This document shows, piece by piece, positions 1 to 6,740 of a stretch of 12,547 bases of DNA. A program made the translations under genes and the position numbers. How positions within the stretch are numbered: position 1 is the stretch's first letter; every line of letters begins with the position of its first letter. The notes under the pieces are model-generated. The model searched no databases. It was not told the DNA's origin and saw only the letters and a program-made list of their open reading frames with translations. This DNA is from Alphaproteobacteria bacterium (lineage in GTDB: Bacteria > Pseudomonadota > Alphaproteobacteria > Sphingomonadales > Sphingomonadaceae): contig JAQGLD010000144.1 of the NCBI GenBank assembly GCA_028293055.1, positions 1 through 12,547 on the forward strand, in the 5' to 3' direction.

Positions 1-72
1 AGCTCACCGCCAGGTCAGACTCGGGAGGAGCCTGGAACGATGCGAGGCCGCGGCGCGCGCTGCGCCATGGCC
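1..72. other. Non-coding tail downstream of the TonB-dependent receptor gene
   Basis: These bases follow the receptor stop codon in the direction of transcription. The longest minus-strand frame starting here with ATG (68-66) runs only 17 codons before a stop. There is no hairpin with a T-run that would make a convincing terminator; a weak five-pair inverted repeat (CCAGG/CCTGG) lies near the edge. In sphingomonads such receptors are often followed by a tryptophan-halogenase-like gene, but nothing here shows one. The next gene, if any, starts outside the window. Confidence 0.5.
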
Positions 73-3000
73 TCAGAAGGTGACTCGAACTCCGGCGGTG
101 ATGATCCGGCCGGTGCTCTGATAGGTCTGGGCGACCGGATCGTCGGCATACATGGTGCGGTAGGTCGGCGCGTTGGTGAGGTTGCGGCCCTCGAGCGTCA
201 GCTTCGCATAAGCCGTGACGCTGTACTGGATCGAGCCGTCTACATTGAGCTGGTTCTCGTTATAGCCGAAGTCGCCGATCACCGGCGAGTTGCACGGACC
301 GCCATTGTTGGTCGTCGTGCCGACGCTGCATGTGCCTGCGGCGAGCGGGAAGCGGTTCACATAGCGCTTGCGCCACGCCCCCGAGACGCGCGCGGAGAAT
401 TTGCTGGTCTCGTAATAGAGCGTCGCGTTGAACGCGTCGGGAGAGGTGTTCAGGAATGGCCCCGTCGCGAAAGTGTTCTGCGCCGTCCCCGCCTGCGTGC
501 GAGTGGTCGCGAGCACTGTGTTGGTGAGATAAGAGAGCTTCGATGCGATGTGGGTATAGTTGGCGGTGATTCCGAGATTGTTGAACGGCGCCGGAAGGAA
601 AGTGAAGGCGGTCTGGGCGTTGATCTCGAAGCCCTTGATCTTGCCGCCCGGCGCGTCCTGGAATTGGCGAATGGCCCAGGTGCCGTCGGCGACGGTGTAA
701 TCGTGCAGCGTCGGGCTGGTCATCGAAGCGAGAACCGCCTGATAGATAGCCGGCTCGAACACCGATGAGAGCGGCGCTTCAGTTGCGATCTGCTGCGGGA
801 AGGACTTCAGATCCTTGTAGAAGAAGGCGACTCCGAGGAGCCCGCTCGATCCGAAATATCGCTCGAAGCTGAGATCGAGATTGGTCGACCGGAAGGGACT
901 GAGATAGGGGTTGCCGACCGTCACCGCCGGCGCCGCGGTCGCGTTCAGGCCGCTGGCAAAGGAGGTCGTGCCCGGGGTCAGGCTGGCAAGCTGAGGCCGG
1001 GCGATCGTCTTCGAAGCAGCGAAGCGGATCAGGAAGTCGCGAGCCAACTCGTAATTGGCATTCATCGACGGAAGCCAGTCGGTATATTCATTGTGCGCAG
1101 TCACTGGCAGGCCGAGCACTCCGTCGGTCGCTCCGACACTGCCGTTGCCGGTCACCCGGGTCCGGGCGACGCGCACGCCGAGATCGCCGCGCAGCGGCTT
1201 TCCGAACAGCTCGAAATCGTAATCCGCCTGGACGAAGCCGGACAGATCCTTCTCGGTCACCGAATTGCGCTGCCGGCCGTCCACGACCGCGCGGAAATCC
1301 CCCCATTTGTTGATGCAGTTGCAGTCGATCCCGAATTGGCGACGGAAGGCGTCGAGGTCCGGCGCATAGAAGCTCGTCGGTGTGCCGGCGGGGACGTTCA
1401 GTCCCTGGCCGAAGCCGACATTGCGGCCGAGATCGGTGATCTGGAGATGGGCCTCGGCGAGCGTCGGGTTGATCGCCTCGATATCCTGGCTGCGGCGCCC
1501 CTGATCCGCGACATAGTCGAACTGCTTGTAGGTCGCGCCCCAGCGCAGGGTGAATTGCGGAACGACCTGCCAGGCGAAGTTGAGCCGGCCGACCTTGTAA
1601 GTGTTGTCGGTGATGTTGTTGAAGTAGCGGATGGTCGAAAGACCCTTGACCAGCGACCAGTTGCCGGGCGCGGAAACATCGAAACCAGGGTTGAAGATCG
1701 GCATCATGCCGCCGTCGCGCTCGTCGAACGTATAATTGTCCTTGTCGATCGCGTTGAACTCGGCGAGCAGGCCGGTCGCCTTGAACTTGGACTGCGACCA
1801 GCCGAGGGTCGCGTCGGCCCGGAAAGTGTCGGTGAAATCCTGGCGCAGGTTCAGGCTCGCCTGCTTGAACTGGGTCGTGCCGAACTGTGCGTCGGCCGAG
1901 CTGCGCCAGTCGACATCGTCGAGCAGCAGATAATCGGCATGGCCGGCATCGTTGACATGGGCAGCCCGGATCTTGGTGCCGGGGCGGCCGATCAGCTCGT
2001 TGAAATATCCGGTCTGGTTGGCGGTGGGTACGAACCCCGGAGAGGCGGGATTGTTGTAATAATCGAATGGATTGAGGTTATTCGGGTTCATGCTGTTGAG
2101 CATTCCCGGGACCACGCCTCCCCCGTACAGTGCGGTGCCGCAGTCGATCGTCGCGCTCTGCACGCAATTGGGATAGAGCGCGACCCGATCGGCATTGCCA
2201 TTGGCCGTGCCGGCGGCGCGAAGCGTATTCTGCTGGACCCGCAAATTGGTGCCGTTGCGATTGAGGCCGATCGTGGTCAGGCCGTTGGTCGTGCTGTCCT
2301 GGCTGTAGCGCGAGAAGACTCCGTCGAGAATGACTTCGGTGTGCGAGGTCGGCTTCCACTGGGCGGTCAGGGTGGCCCCGAGTCGCTCGTAGGAAAGGTC
2401 CTGGCGGTTGATCGACGGAAGCGCCGGAATGATCGTCGTCGGCGTAATCAGGGCGTAAGCCGCGGAATCCGAACCGAAGGTCGGCCCCGTGCCGAGATTG
2501 CCCGGCTGGGCGAAGCCGAACACATTCGGAGTCTTTCCGAGATGCTGGGTGTTGCGATACGCATATTCGAACGAGCCGATGCTGCGGCGGTAGGAATCGA
2601 TCTGCTGGCGCTGCTTCTGATAGGCGATCGAGCCCAGGATCCCGAACGTATCGCTGATATGCTTCGAGAAGAGGCCGGTGAAGCGCGGGTTCACTCTTTT
2701 GCCGTTTTCGCGATATTCGGCCTCGCCGCCGAGCGCGATCCGGTCCTTCTTGTAGGTCAGCGGCCGGCCGGTGGTGAGGTCGATGATCGCGCCGAGCGAG
2801 CCTTCGTCGTTCGATGCGGATGTCGTCTTGGTGACCGTGATGTTGCCGAACAGCTCGGACGCGAAGGTGTTGAAGTCGAAGCCGCGCGAGCGGTTGGCGC
2901 CGGCATCCGAAGTGTTGCCGCCCGCGACAGCCTGCGCGTCGACTCCGTTGAGCCTCACCGTCTGGAAATCGCCGCCGAGGCCGCGGACGGTGATCGTCCG

Positions 3001-3354
3001 GCCTTCGCCATTGTCGCGGTCGATCGACACTCCGGGGAGGCGCTGGATCGACTCGGCGAGATTGGCGTCGGGGAAGTCGGCGATATCCTCGGCGGTGATC
3101 GCGTCGATGATCTGGTTCGAACGGCGCTTCTGGCTGAGCGCGTTCTGCAGCGAGGCGCGGAAACCGGTGACGACGATCTCGCTGTCGCCTTCCGCCGCAG
3201 CGCTCTGGCCGGACTCGGTGGGCTCGGCTGCGGGCGCCGTACCCGGGTCAGTGGCGGCGACTGCCGGTGCGACCTGCGCGATGGCTGGGGTGGCGGCGAT
3301 CAGCGCGCCCGCCGAAACGCTGACGAAAAAAGACGACCTCACGAAGTGGCCCAC
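73..3354 (-). CDS. TonB-dependent outer-membrane receptor, Xanthomonas/Caulobacter-type (TIGR01782-like)
   Basis: This is an outer-membrane active transporter of about 1093 residues that imports a large or scarce substrate using energy from TonB-ExbBD. From the GTG at 3354 it has a signal peptide (hydrophobic FFVSVSAGALIAATPAIAQ, cleavage after about residue 27). A low-complexity Ala/Pro/Glu linker follows, then a TonB-box-like EIVVTGF at about 59-65. The plug domain includes DAITAEDIADFPDANLAES, LPGV (106-109) and TITVRGLGGDF (120-130). The rest is beta-barrel, ending in aromatic VRVTF as expected for BAM-dependent insertion. The C-terminal EGRNLTN and TMYADDP stretches are typical of the TIGR01782 group, many members of which handle plant-derived or oligosaccharide substrates. 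Three close cysteine pairs (397/405, 678/680, 1009/1021) probably form disulfides in surface loops. An own promoter with two operator-like palindromes precedes it. Substrate unknown; carbohydrate is only an inference from the operators. The family call is secure; the start is discussed at the ribosome-binding site. Confidence 0.95.
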   Translation of the reverse strand: MGHFVRSSFFVSVSAGALIAATPAIAQVAPAVAATDPGTAPAAEPTESGQSAAAEGDSEIVVTGFRASLQNALSQKRRSNQIIDAITAEDIADFPDANLAESIQRLPGVSIDRDNGEGRTITVRGLGGDFQTVRLNGVDAQAVAGGNTSDAGANRSRGFDFNTFASELFGNITVTKTTSASNDEGSLGAIIDLTTGRPLTYKKDRIALGGEAEYRENGKRVNPRFTGLFSKHISDTFGILGSIAYQKQRQQIDSYRRSIGSFEYAYRNTQHLGKTPNVFGFAQPGNLGTGPTFGSDSAAYALITPTTIIPALPSINRQDLSYERLGATLTAQWKPTSHTEVILDGVFSRYSQDSTTNGLTTIGLNRNGTNLRVQQNTLRAAGTANGNADRVALYPNCVQSATIDCGTALYGGGVVPGMLNSMNPNNLNPFDYYNNPASPGFVPTANQTGYFNELIGRPGTKIRAAHVNDAGHADYLLLDDVDWRSSADAQFGTTQFKQASLNLRQDFTDTFRADATLGWSQSKFKATGLLAEFNAIDKDNYTFDERDGGMMPIFNPGFDVSAPGNWSLVKGLSTIRYFNNITDNTYKVGRLNFAWQVVPQFTLRWGATYKQFDYVADQGRRSQDIEAINPTLAEAHLQITDLGRNVGFGQGLNVPAGTPTSFYAPDLDAFRRQFGIDCNCINKWGDFRAVVDGRQRNSVTEKDLSGFVQADYDFELFGKPLRGDLGVRVARTRVTGNGSVGATDGVLGLPVTAHNEYTDWLPSMNANYELARDFLIRFAASKTIARPQLASLTPGTTSFASGLNATAAPAVTVGNPYLSPFRSTNLDLSFERYFGSSGLLGVAFFYKDLKSFPQQIATEAPLSSVFEPAIYQAVLASMTSPTLHDYTVADGTWAIRQFQDAPGGKIKGFEINAQTAFTFLPAPFNNLGITANYTHIASKLSYLTNTVLATTRTQAGTAQNTFATGPFLNTSPDAFNATLYYETSKFSARVSGAWRKRYVNRFPLAAGTCSVGTTTNNGGPCNSPVIGDFGYNENQLNVDGSIQYSVTAYAKLTLEGRNLTNAPTYRTMYADDPVAQTYQSTGRIITAGVRVTF

Positions 3355-3360
3355 GAACAT

Positions 3361-3366
3361 CCTCCT
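3361..3366 (-). promoter_or_regulatory. Ribosome-binding site that decides the receptor start
   Basis: A perfect AGGAGG on the minus strand directly abuts an ATG at 3360-3358, with zero spacing, and lies six bases before an in-frame GTG at 3354-3352. Six bases is normal Shine-Dalgarno spacing, so I prefer the GTG. If the ribosome instead pairs with the partly overlapping AGAGG just upstream (spacing three), the ATG at 3360 would be used and the protein would be two residues longer. Either choice keeps the signal peptide intact. A further in-frame ATG at 3414 has no ribosome-binding site and lies within an operator-like palindrome, so I reject it. Confidence 0.65.
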
Positions 3367-3413
3367 CTGATCGCCCCAGCCTTGCCGGCTGCGGGCCCTT
3401 GTTGCGGCATCCA

Positions 3414-3427
3414 TGATACCGGTGTCA
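3414..3427. promoter_or_regulatory. Operator-like palindrome 1 upstream of the receptor gene
   Basis: The plus strand reads TGATACCGGTGTCA, an inverted repeat centred on CCGG with one mismatched pair out of seven. Fourteen-base palindromes with a central CG are the classical form of LacI-family operators, and LacI-type regulators often control TonB-dependent receptors for sugars in sphingomonads and relatives. It lies 60 bases before the preferred start codon and would cover the transcription start of the candidate promoter at 3430-3459. No regulator gene is visible in the window, so the LacI assignment is inference. Confidence 0.55.
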
Positions 3428-3429
3428 GC

Positions 3430-3459
3430 GTAATAATCCGGGAACCGGTGTCATTGCAA
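3430..3459 (-). promoter_or_regulatory. Candidate sigma-70-type promoter of the receptor gene
   Basis: On the minus strand TTGCAA (3459-3454) and TATTAC (3435-3430) are separated by 18 bases. Each matches four of six consensus positions. Transcription would start at about 3423, leaving an untranslated leader of roughly 70 bases before the GTG at 3354. Operator-like palindrome 2 fills the spacer and palindrome 1 covers the start point, an arrangement that suits repression. The individual boxes are weak, so the promoter call rests mainly on position. Confidence 0.35.
3440..3453. promoter_or_regulatory. Operator-like palindrome 2 upstream of the receptor gene
   Basis: The plus strand reads GGGAACCGGTGTCA. 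Its right ten bases (ACCGGTGTCA) are identical to those of the palindrome at 3414-3427, while its left four bases are degenerate. The centres are 26 bases apart, about two and a half helical turns. Identical half-sites in the same orientation in an otherwise unstructured region argue against chance. It is probably a second, weaker binding site for the same regulator. Confidence 0.5.
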
Positions 3460-3490
3460 GGATTTGTGAGCGCGCGCCGTCATTTACGGG

Positions 3491-3522
3491 AGGGTTGGCC
3501 GAAGGGCCGCCGACCCAACCCT
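3491..3522. repeat. Intergenic inverted repeat with 8-bp perfect arms
   Basis: The arms AGGGTTGG (3491-3498) and CCAACCCT (3515-3522) pair perfectly around a 16-base GC-rich loop, which itself contains GGCC-GAAG-GGCC. There is no T-run on either side, so it is not a standard intrinsic terminator. It lies between the 3' end of the Sel1-repeat gene and the receptor promoter. It could slow read-through into the receptor operator region or simply fold in DNA or RNA; its role is unknown. Confidence 0.45.
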
Positions 3523-3581
3523 ATCGTGGGGCGGGGTGCGGGGGGGCTGCTCACCGCTGGGCAAGAGAAAAAGAAGCGGAG

Positions 3582-3601
3582 ATTCCCGCTTTCGCGGGAA
3601 T
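3582..3601. repeat. dRS3-like short palindromic repeat
   Basis: ATTCCCGC and GCGGGAAT form a perfect 8-bp stem around a TTTC loop. The 20 bases fit the ATTCCC-N8-GGGAAT pattern of the neisserial dRS3 repeat. Similar extragenic palindromes followed by GAC are widespread in proteobacterial genomes. Only one copy is present here. On the minus strand it lies about 70 bases after the Sel1-repeat stop and is followed, nine bases on, by a T-rich stretch (CTTCTTTTTCTC), so it may also help end that transcript. Confidence 0.55.
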
Positions 3602-3669
3602 GACGGCGAAGCTTTTGAAATCAGCCCTTTATGCTGGCTGTATGCTGGCCTCGATGAATCGAGAGCCGT

Positions 3670-4755
3670 TCAACTGTCGCAATCGTTCCAATAATCGACA
3701 TTGGCGGTGCAGCTCTGCAGCCCGGAATAGTGATCGACGAAGCAGGTGGTCTTCAGCGGGCAGAGCTTGCGTACCCGGGGGTGAAATTCGGGCGGCGCAT
3801 TGGCGCGGGAGAAGGCAGCAAGCACGCCCGGGCGCATCTTGGCGACTTCCGAGCGGATATGCTCGTCGCCGTCGCGTATCGCCAAATCCATCCAGTAGAG
3901 CACCTCGTCCTGGTGGGTTTTCGCGTCCTTGCGCTGGAGCAGGGCGCTCGCGGTCATCACCGCGCCATAGATCTCGCCGCGATCGGCGAGGTTTCGGGCG
4001 AGTCGGTAGGCGAGGTCGAAGTCCTTGGGCACCCCCTCCCCGTCCTGGATCATGTAATACGCCATCACCGCTCCGTAGAGATGGCCCTGCTCGGCCGCGG
4101 CACGATAATAAGCGAAGGCCTTCTTCTTGTCGGCCCTGGTGGCGATGCCTTCCTTGTAGAAATTGCCGGCCTGGAACAGGGCGTCGGGCTGACCGGAGGC
4201 CGCGGATCGCTCGATCAGCGGGAGAGCGCTCGCATAATCGGCCTTTCCGGTCATCTTGCCTGCGACATAGAGCATGGCGAGAAAGAATTGGGCGTCGGGC
4301 TCGCCGAGATCCGACGCCTGCCTGAGCAGGCTGCCCCCGATATTCGGGTCGACGCCCGAGGCCTTGCCGGTGAGGACCGACAGCGCGGCCTCGTACATCG
4401 CCGTCGAATCCTTGCGATCGACATAATAAGCGAGCCGGCTGAGCCCCTCCCGGGTCTCGACGATATGGTTGGTCGCCTGGCCGGCGAGCGAGTCGGGCGG
4501 CCGAGGGCAGGGTTTCCCGGCCGCCCCGGCATCCTCATAAGCCTTGCCCCAAAGCCGGTCGGACACAGATACCGCGCCTCCCGTCTGGCCCTTCGCCACC
4601 AGGACGTCATAGGCGCCGTGACAATTGCGCCGCTCGCGATACTGGGCTGAAATGTCAGGAACCGATCGGCCGGGGGCGGCCTTCTGCGCGGCCCCGACGG
4701 TCGCGATCAGGCCGGCCACCATTGCCAGTCCCAGCATGCCGATCCGGCCTCGCAT
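3670..4755 (-). CDS. Secreted Sel1-repeat (TPR-like) protein
   Basis: This is a 361-residue exported protein. The first 23 residues (MRGRIGMLGLAMVAGLIATVGAA) look like a Sec signal peptide. Sel1-like helical repeats occupy about residues 150-300, with units containing GEPDAQFFLAMLYVAGK, GQPDALFQAGNFYKEG and DKKKAFAYYRAAAEQGH. Such repeats form a solenoid for protein-protein contacts, often in envelope stress or assembly. The mature part has six cysteines (45, 83, 332, 338, 349, 359), four of them in the last 30 residues, suggesting a disulfide-stabilised C-terminal cap. The ATG at 4755 follows GGGAG at seven bases, a normal ribosome-binding site. The gene is 96 bases from its upstream neighbour, with a probable terminator between them, so it is likely a separate transcript; I could not pick a clear promoter. 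The fold is well supported; the partner and process are unknown. Confidence 0.85.
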   Translation of the reverse strand: MRGRIGMLGLAMVAGLIATVGAAQKAAPGRSVPDISAQYRERRNCHGAYDVLVAKGQTGGAVSVSDRLWGKAYEDAGAAGKPCPRPPDSLAGQATNHIVETREGLSRLAYYVDRKDSTAMYEAALSVLTGKASGVDPNIGGSLLRQASDLGEPDAQFFLAMLYVAGKMTGKADYASALPLIERSAASGQPDALFQAGNFYKEGIATRADKKKAFAYYRAAAEQGHLYGAVMAYYMIQDGEGVPKDFDLAYRLARNLADRGEIYGAVMTASALLQRKDAKTHQDEVLYWMDLAIRDGDEHIRSEVAKMRPGVLAAFSRANAPPEFHPRVRKLCPLKTTCFVDHYSGLQSCTANVDYWNDCDS

Positions 4756-4835
4756 GACCCGTCTCCCGAAGGTGAATTGGATATGCGCAAGGTAGCGATT
4801 CGGGGGTTCCGATGGGACTTACAAATCATGTTAAG

Positions 4836-4850
4836 CGGCCGGAACGGCCG
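4836..4850 (-). terminator. Probable terminator of the two-component operon
   Basis: A perfect 6-bp GC stem (CGGCCG, loop of three, CGGCCG) begins two bases after the TAG stop of the last operon gene. With one bulged base the stem extends by two more pairs. On the minus strand it is followed by CTTAACATGATTTG, a weak T-rich tail. Its position directly after a stop codon and before the next gene supports termination, though the poor T-run means efficiency is uncertain. Confidence 0.5.
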
Positions 4851-4851
4851 G

Positions 4852-5391
4852 CTAATTGCTGACCAGATAGTAGGTCGCAGGGTTGGCGCCGCGATTCGAG
4901 ACGCTGATCCGAACCCGGCTTGTGAACAAAGGCAGCCACGAGCAGGTCGCTCGCGGCGGTTGCGCATCGCGGGCGCAGATCGGCTTGTCGGGCGACGCGA
5001 CGAGGATCGAGAGGTTTCGACCGGGCTGGGGCACCAAGGCGACAACCGCTTTCTGTCCGGCGAGGAAGACCTGTTCGGTGGCGAGCTCGGCCCCGGCGTC
5101 GAGCGTGCCCCGGCGATAGGCAGGCCCCAGCGCCCGGCCGCGCAACGGCGGCACGCGGTCGCGGATTCCCCTGGATCGGGCGAGATCGCGCCAGTGCATC
5201 GCGAGATCCCCCTCCTCCGCCCGGGCACCGCTTGCATCGAGCCGGCCCGCGGCGTCGAGCATTGCGCGTCCATTTCCAGCCGCCTCCGCCGCCATGCCGC
5301 TCGCGAGAACGAGCGCGACGGTGTCGACCGGGTCGGCCGGAGCGGCCGCCGCGATCGCGGCCAGCGCCGGCAAGGCCCAGAGCCGCCTCAC
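4852..5391 (-). CDS. Small secreted protein of unknown function, coupled to the histidine kinase
   Basis: This 179-residue protein has a signal peptide (MRRLWALPALAAIAAAAPA), an Ala-rich helical first half, and a second half predicted to be mostly beta strands (about 100-179) ending in NPATYYLVSN. Cysteines 139 and 150 probably pair in the periplasm. I recognise the overall pattern from periplasmic proteins of sphingomonads, but no function is known to me. The start is GTG at 5391-5389, with GGAGG seven bases before it inside the end of the kinase gene. The start overlaps the kinase stop as GTGA, so translation is coupled. Third and last gene of the regulator-kinase operon, it may sense or modulate the signal seen by the kinase periplasmic domain, or be an output under the same control; this is inference. 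Confidence is high that it is a gene. Confidence 0.85.
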   Translation of the reverse strand: MRRLWALPALAAIAAAAPADPVDTVALVLASGMAAEAAGNGRAMLDAAGRLDASGARAEEGDLAMHWRDLARSRGIRDRVPPLRGRALGPAYRRGTLDAGAELATEQVFLAGQKAVVALVPQPGRNLSILVASPDKPICARDAQPPRATCSWLPLFTSRVRISVSNRGANPATYYLVSN

Positions 5392-6740
5392 GACCGCGCC
5401 TCCGGCTCGATGACGAACTCGGCGCCAGGCGCAGCGTCGCGGCAGCTGACCGACAGGCCGTGGCGTCGCACGATCGCGCGCACCAGAGCGAGGCCGAGGC
5501 CGTGGCCGGTCGGGCTTTCGGCGCCCCGCTCGAACCGCTCGAAGATACGCTCCCGCATCGCCTCCGATACTCCAGGGCCGCTGTCGCGAACGACGATGCG
5601 CGGACCGGGCTCGACGATCAAGGCGATGATCGCCCCCGCACCCGCATATTTGAATGCATTGTCGAGGAGGTTCGAGATCGCCCGGCTGAGCTGCATCGAA
5701 TCCCCGTCCAGGGTTACGCCCGGGATGATCGACGCTTCGAAGGCAAGGCCGAGCTCCGTCGCGCTATCCTCGTAAAGGTCGGCGAGGTTGGCGGCGAGTG
5801 CCGAAAGGTCGACCCGGGAGAATCCGCTGCGGTCGCCCCGCCGCGCTTCGCTCGATGCGATGTCGAGCAGCGAATCGAGCAGGCCCGCGACGCTGCGGGT
5901 TTCGCGGCGCACCTCGCCGAGCGACTCGGTCAGCGCCGGATCGACGCTTCGCTCGATCAGCCGCAACAGCATCCGGTCGAGGTGCATGAGCGGAGTGCGT
6001 ACCTCATGGGCGACCTGATCGGTGACATCGCGCTGTGCGCGGATCACGTCGGCAAGCCGCGCGACGAGATGGCGGGCGTGGCCGGCAAGTTCGCCAAGCT
6101 CGTCCGGAGTCCCGGCTCCCGGCACCTCGCGTGCGAAATCCCCGGCTTCGATCGCTCGAAACGCGCCATTGATCGCTTCGACCCGGCGTCGGAGCCGACT
6201 CGCCGAGGCCCAGGCCAGCAGCAGGGCGGCGAGCAGGATCGCAGCGCCGGCCAATGCGAATGCGGCCGAGATACGCGCCAGCAAGCGAGTCCGTCCGCCA
6301 TATTCGAGCGCAGCGACGATGCGCAGGTTGGGTGCAAGCTGGGTCGCCCGGGCGAACACCTTTGTGCCGTCGGCGAGCGGGACGAAGCCTGCCTGGCTGT
6401 TCTCCGCCGAGAGCAACGGCCAGCGGGCAATGTCTCCGGCAAGCGGCTTGCCGCTGCCATCGGCGACGAGATAGTGGACGGTGTCCGGCCCGGAGGAGCG
6501 CAAGGCGAGGCGATCGCCGATCCGCGCGACCAGCTCTCGCTGCCCTCCCGTGGCGTAAATGTCGCCAAGCGCTGCGATGTCGAGGTCGACACCGCGGCGA
6601 AGCGCGGAATCGCTTTCGGCGCGAACCACCCAGATCGTCACAGCGTAGAGCAAGGCCGTCGCGGCAAGCGACAGCGCGGCCACGCCGAGCACGACGCGAC
6701 CGACGAGCGAGCTGCGCCTGGCCCTCAGGCGAACGCTCAA
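5388..6740 (-). CDS. Two-component sensor histidine kinase (HAMP, HisKA, HATPase_c)
   Basis: This inner-membrane kinase of 450 residues autophosphorylates on His245 and passes the phosphate to the response regulator encoded just upstream. Transmembrane helix 1 is at about 14-39, the periplasmic sensor region at 40-152 (about 110 residues, no family recognised), helix 2 at 155-181 and HAMP at 181-234. The H-box reads VAHEVRTPL (243-251), the N-box SNLLDNAFKY (356-365), G1 is DSGPG (386-390) and G2 is GHGLGLAL (412-419). All catalytic motifs look intact. I choose the TTG at 6740-6738, which overlaps the regulator stop as TTGA and is preceded by a weak GGTGG; it gives the expected basic N-terminus before helix 1. 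A longer frame open to 7010 lies inside the regulator gene and lacks domain content, so it is rejected. A GTG at about codon 17 is possible but would cut into helix 1. Confidence 0.93.
   Translation of the reverse strand: MSVRLRARRSSLVGRVVLGVAALSLAATALLYAVTIWVVRAESDSALRRGVDLDIAALGDIYATGGQRELVARIGDRLALRSSGPDTVHYLVADGSGKPLAGDIARWPLLSAENSQAGFVPLADGTKVFARATQLAPNLRIVAALEYGGRTRLLARISAAFALAGAAILLAALLLAWASASRLRRRVEAINGAFRAIEAGDFAREVPGAGTPDELGELAGHARHLVARLADVIRAQRDVTDQVAHEVRTPLMHLDRMLLRLIERSVDPALTESLGEVRRETRSVAGLLDSLLDIASSEARRGDRSGFSRVDLSALAANLADLYEDSATELGLAFEASIIPGVTLDGDSMQLSRAISNLLDNAFKYAGAGAIIALIVEPGPRIVVRDSGPGVSEAMRERIFERFERGAESPTGHGLGLALVRAIVRRHGLSVSCRDAAPGAEFVIEPEARS
5399..5403 (-). promoter_or_regulatory. 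Ribosome-binding site for the GTG-started secreted protein
   Basis: GGAGG on the minus strand, seven bases before GTG at 5391, lies within the last codons of the kinase gene. It fixes the GTG as the start of the downstream gene and supports reinitiation or coupled translation at the GTGA overlap. Confidence 0.7.

Larger units (their letters stand above)
3460..3669. other. Intergenic region between the Sel1-repeat gene and the receptor promoter
   Basis: With the promoter region to its left this forms a 315-base gap without a gene. It contains the two inverted repeats listed separately (3491-3522 and 3582-3601) and a run of G-rich sequence at about 3527-3546. I see no small gene with a start and ribosome-binding site on either strand. 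The plus-strand frames that cross it lack any recognisable protein features. Confidence 0.5.

Noticed and set aside
1093..3603. An 836-codon open frame on the plus strand opposite the receptor gene
   Set aside because: It lies antisense to a certain gene, is rich in Arg, Ala, Glu and Gly without domain features, and arises from codon bias in high-GC DNA.
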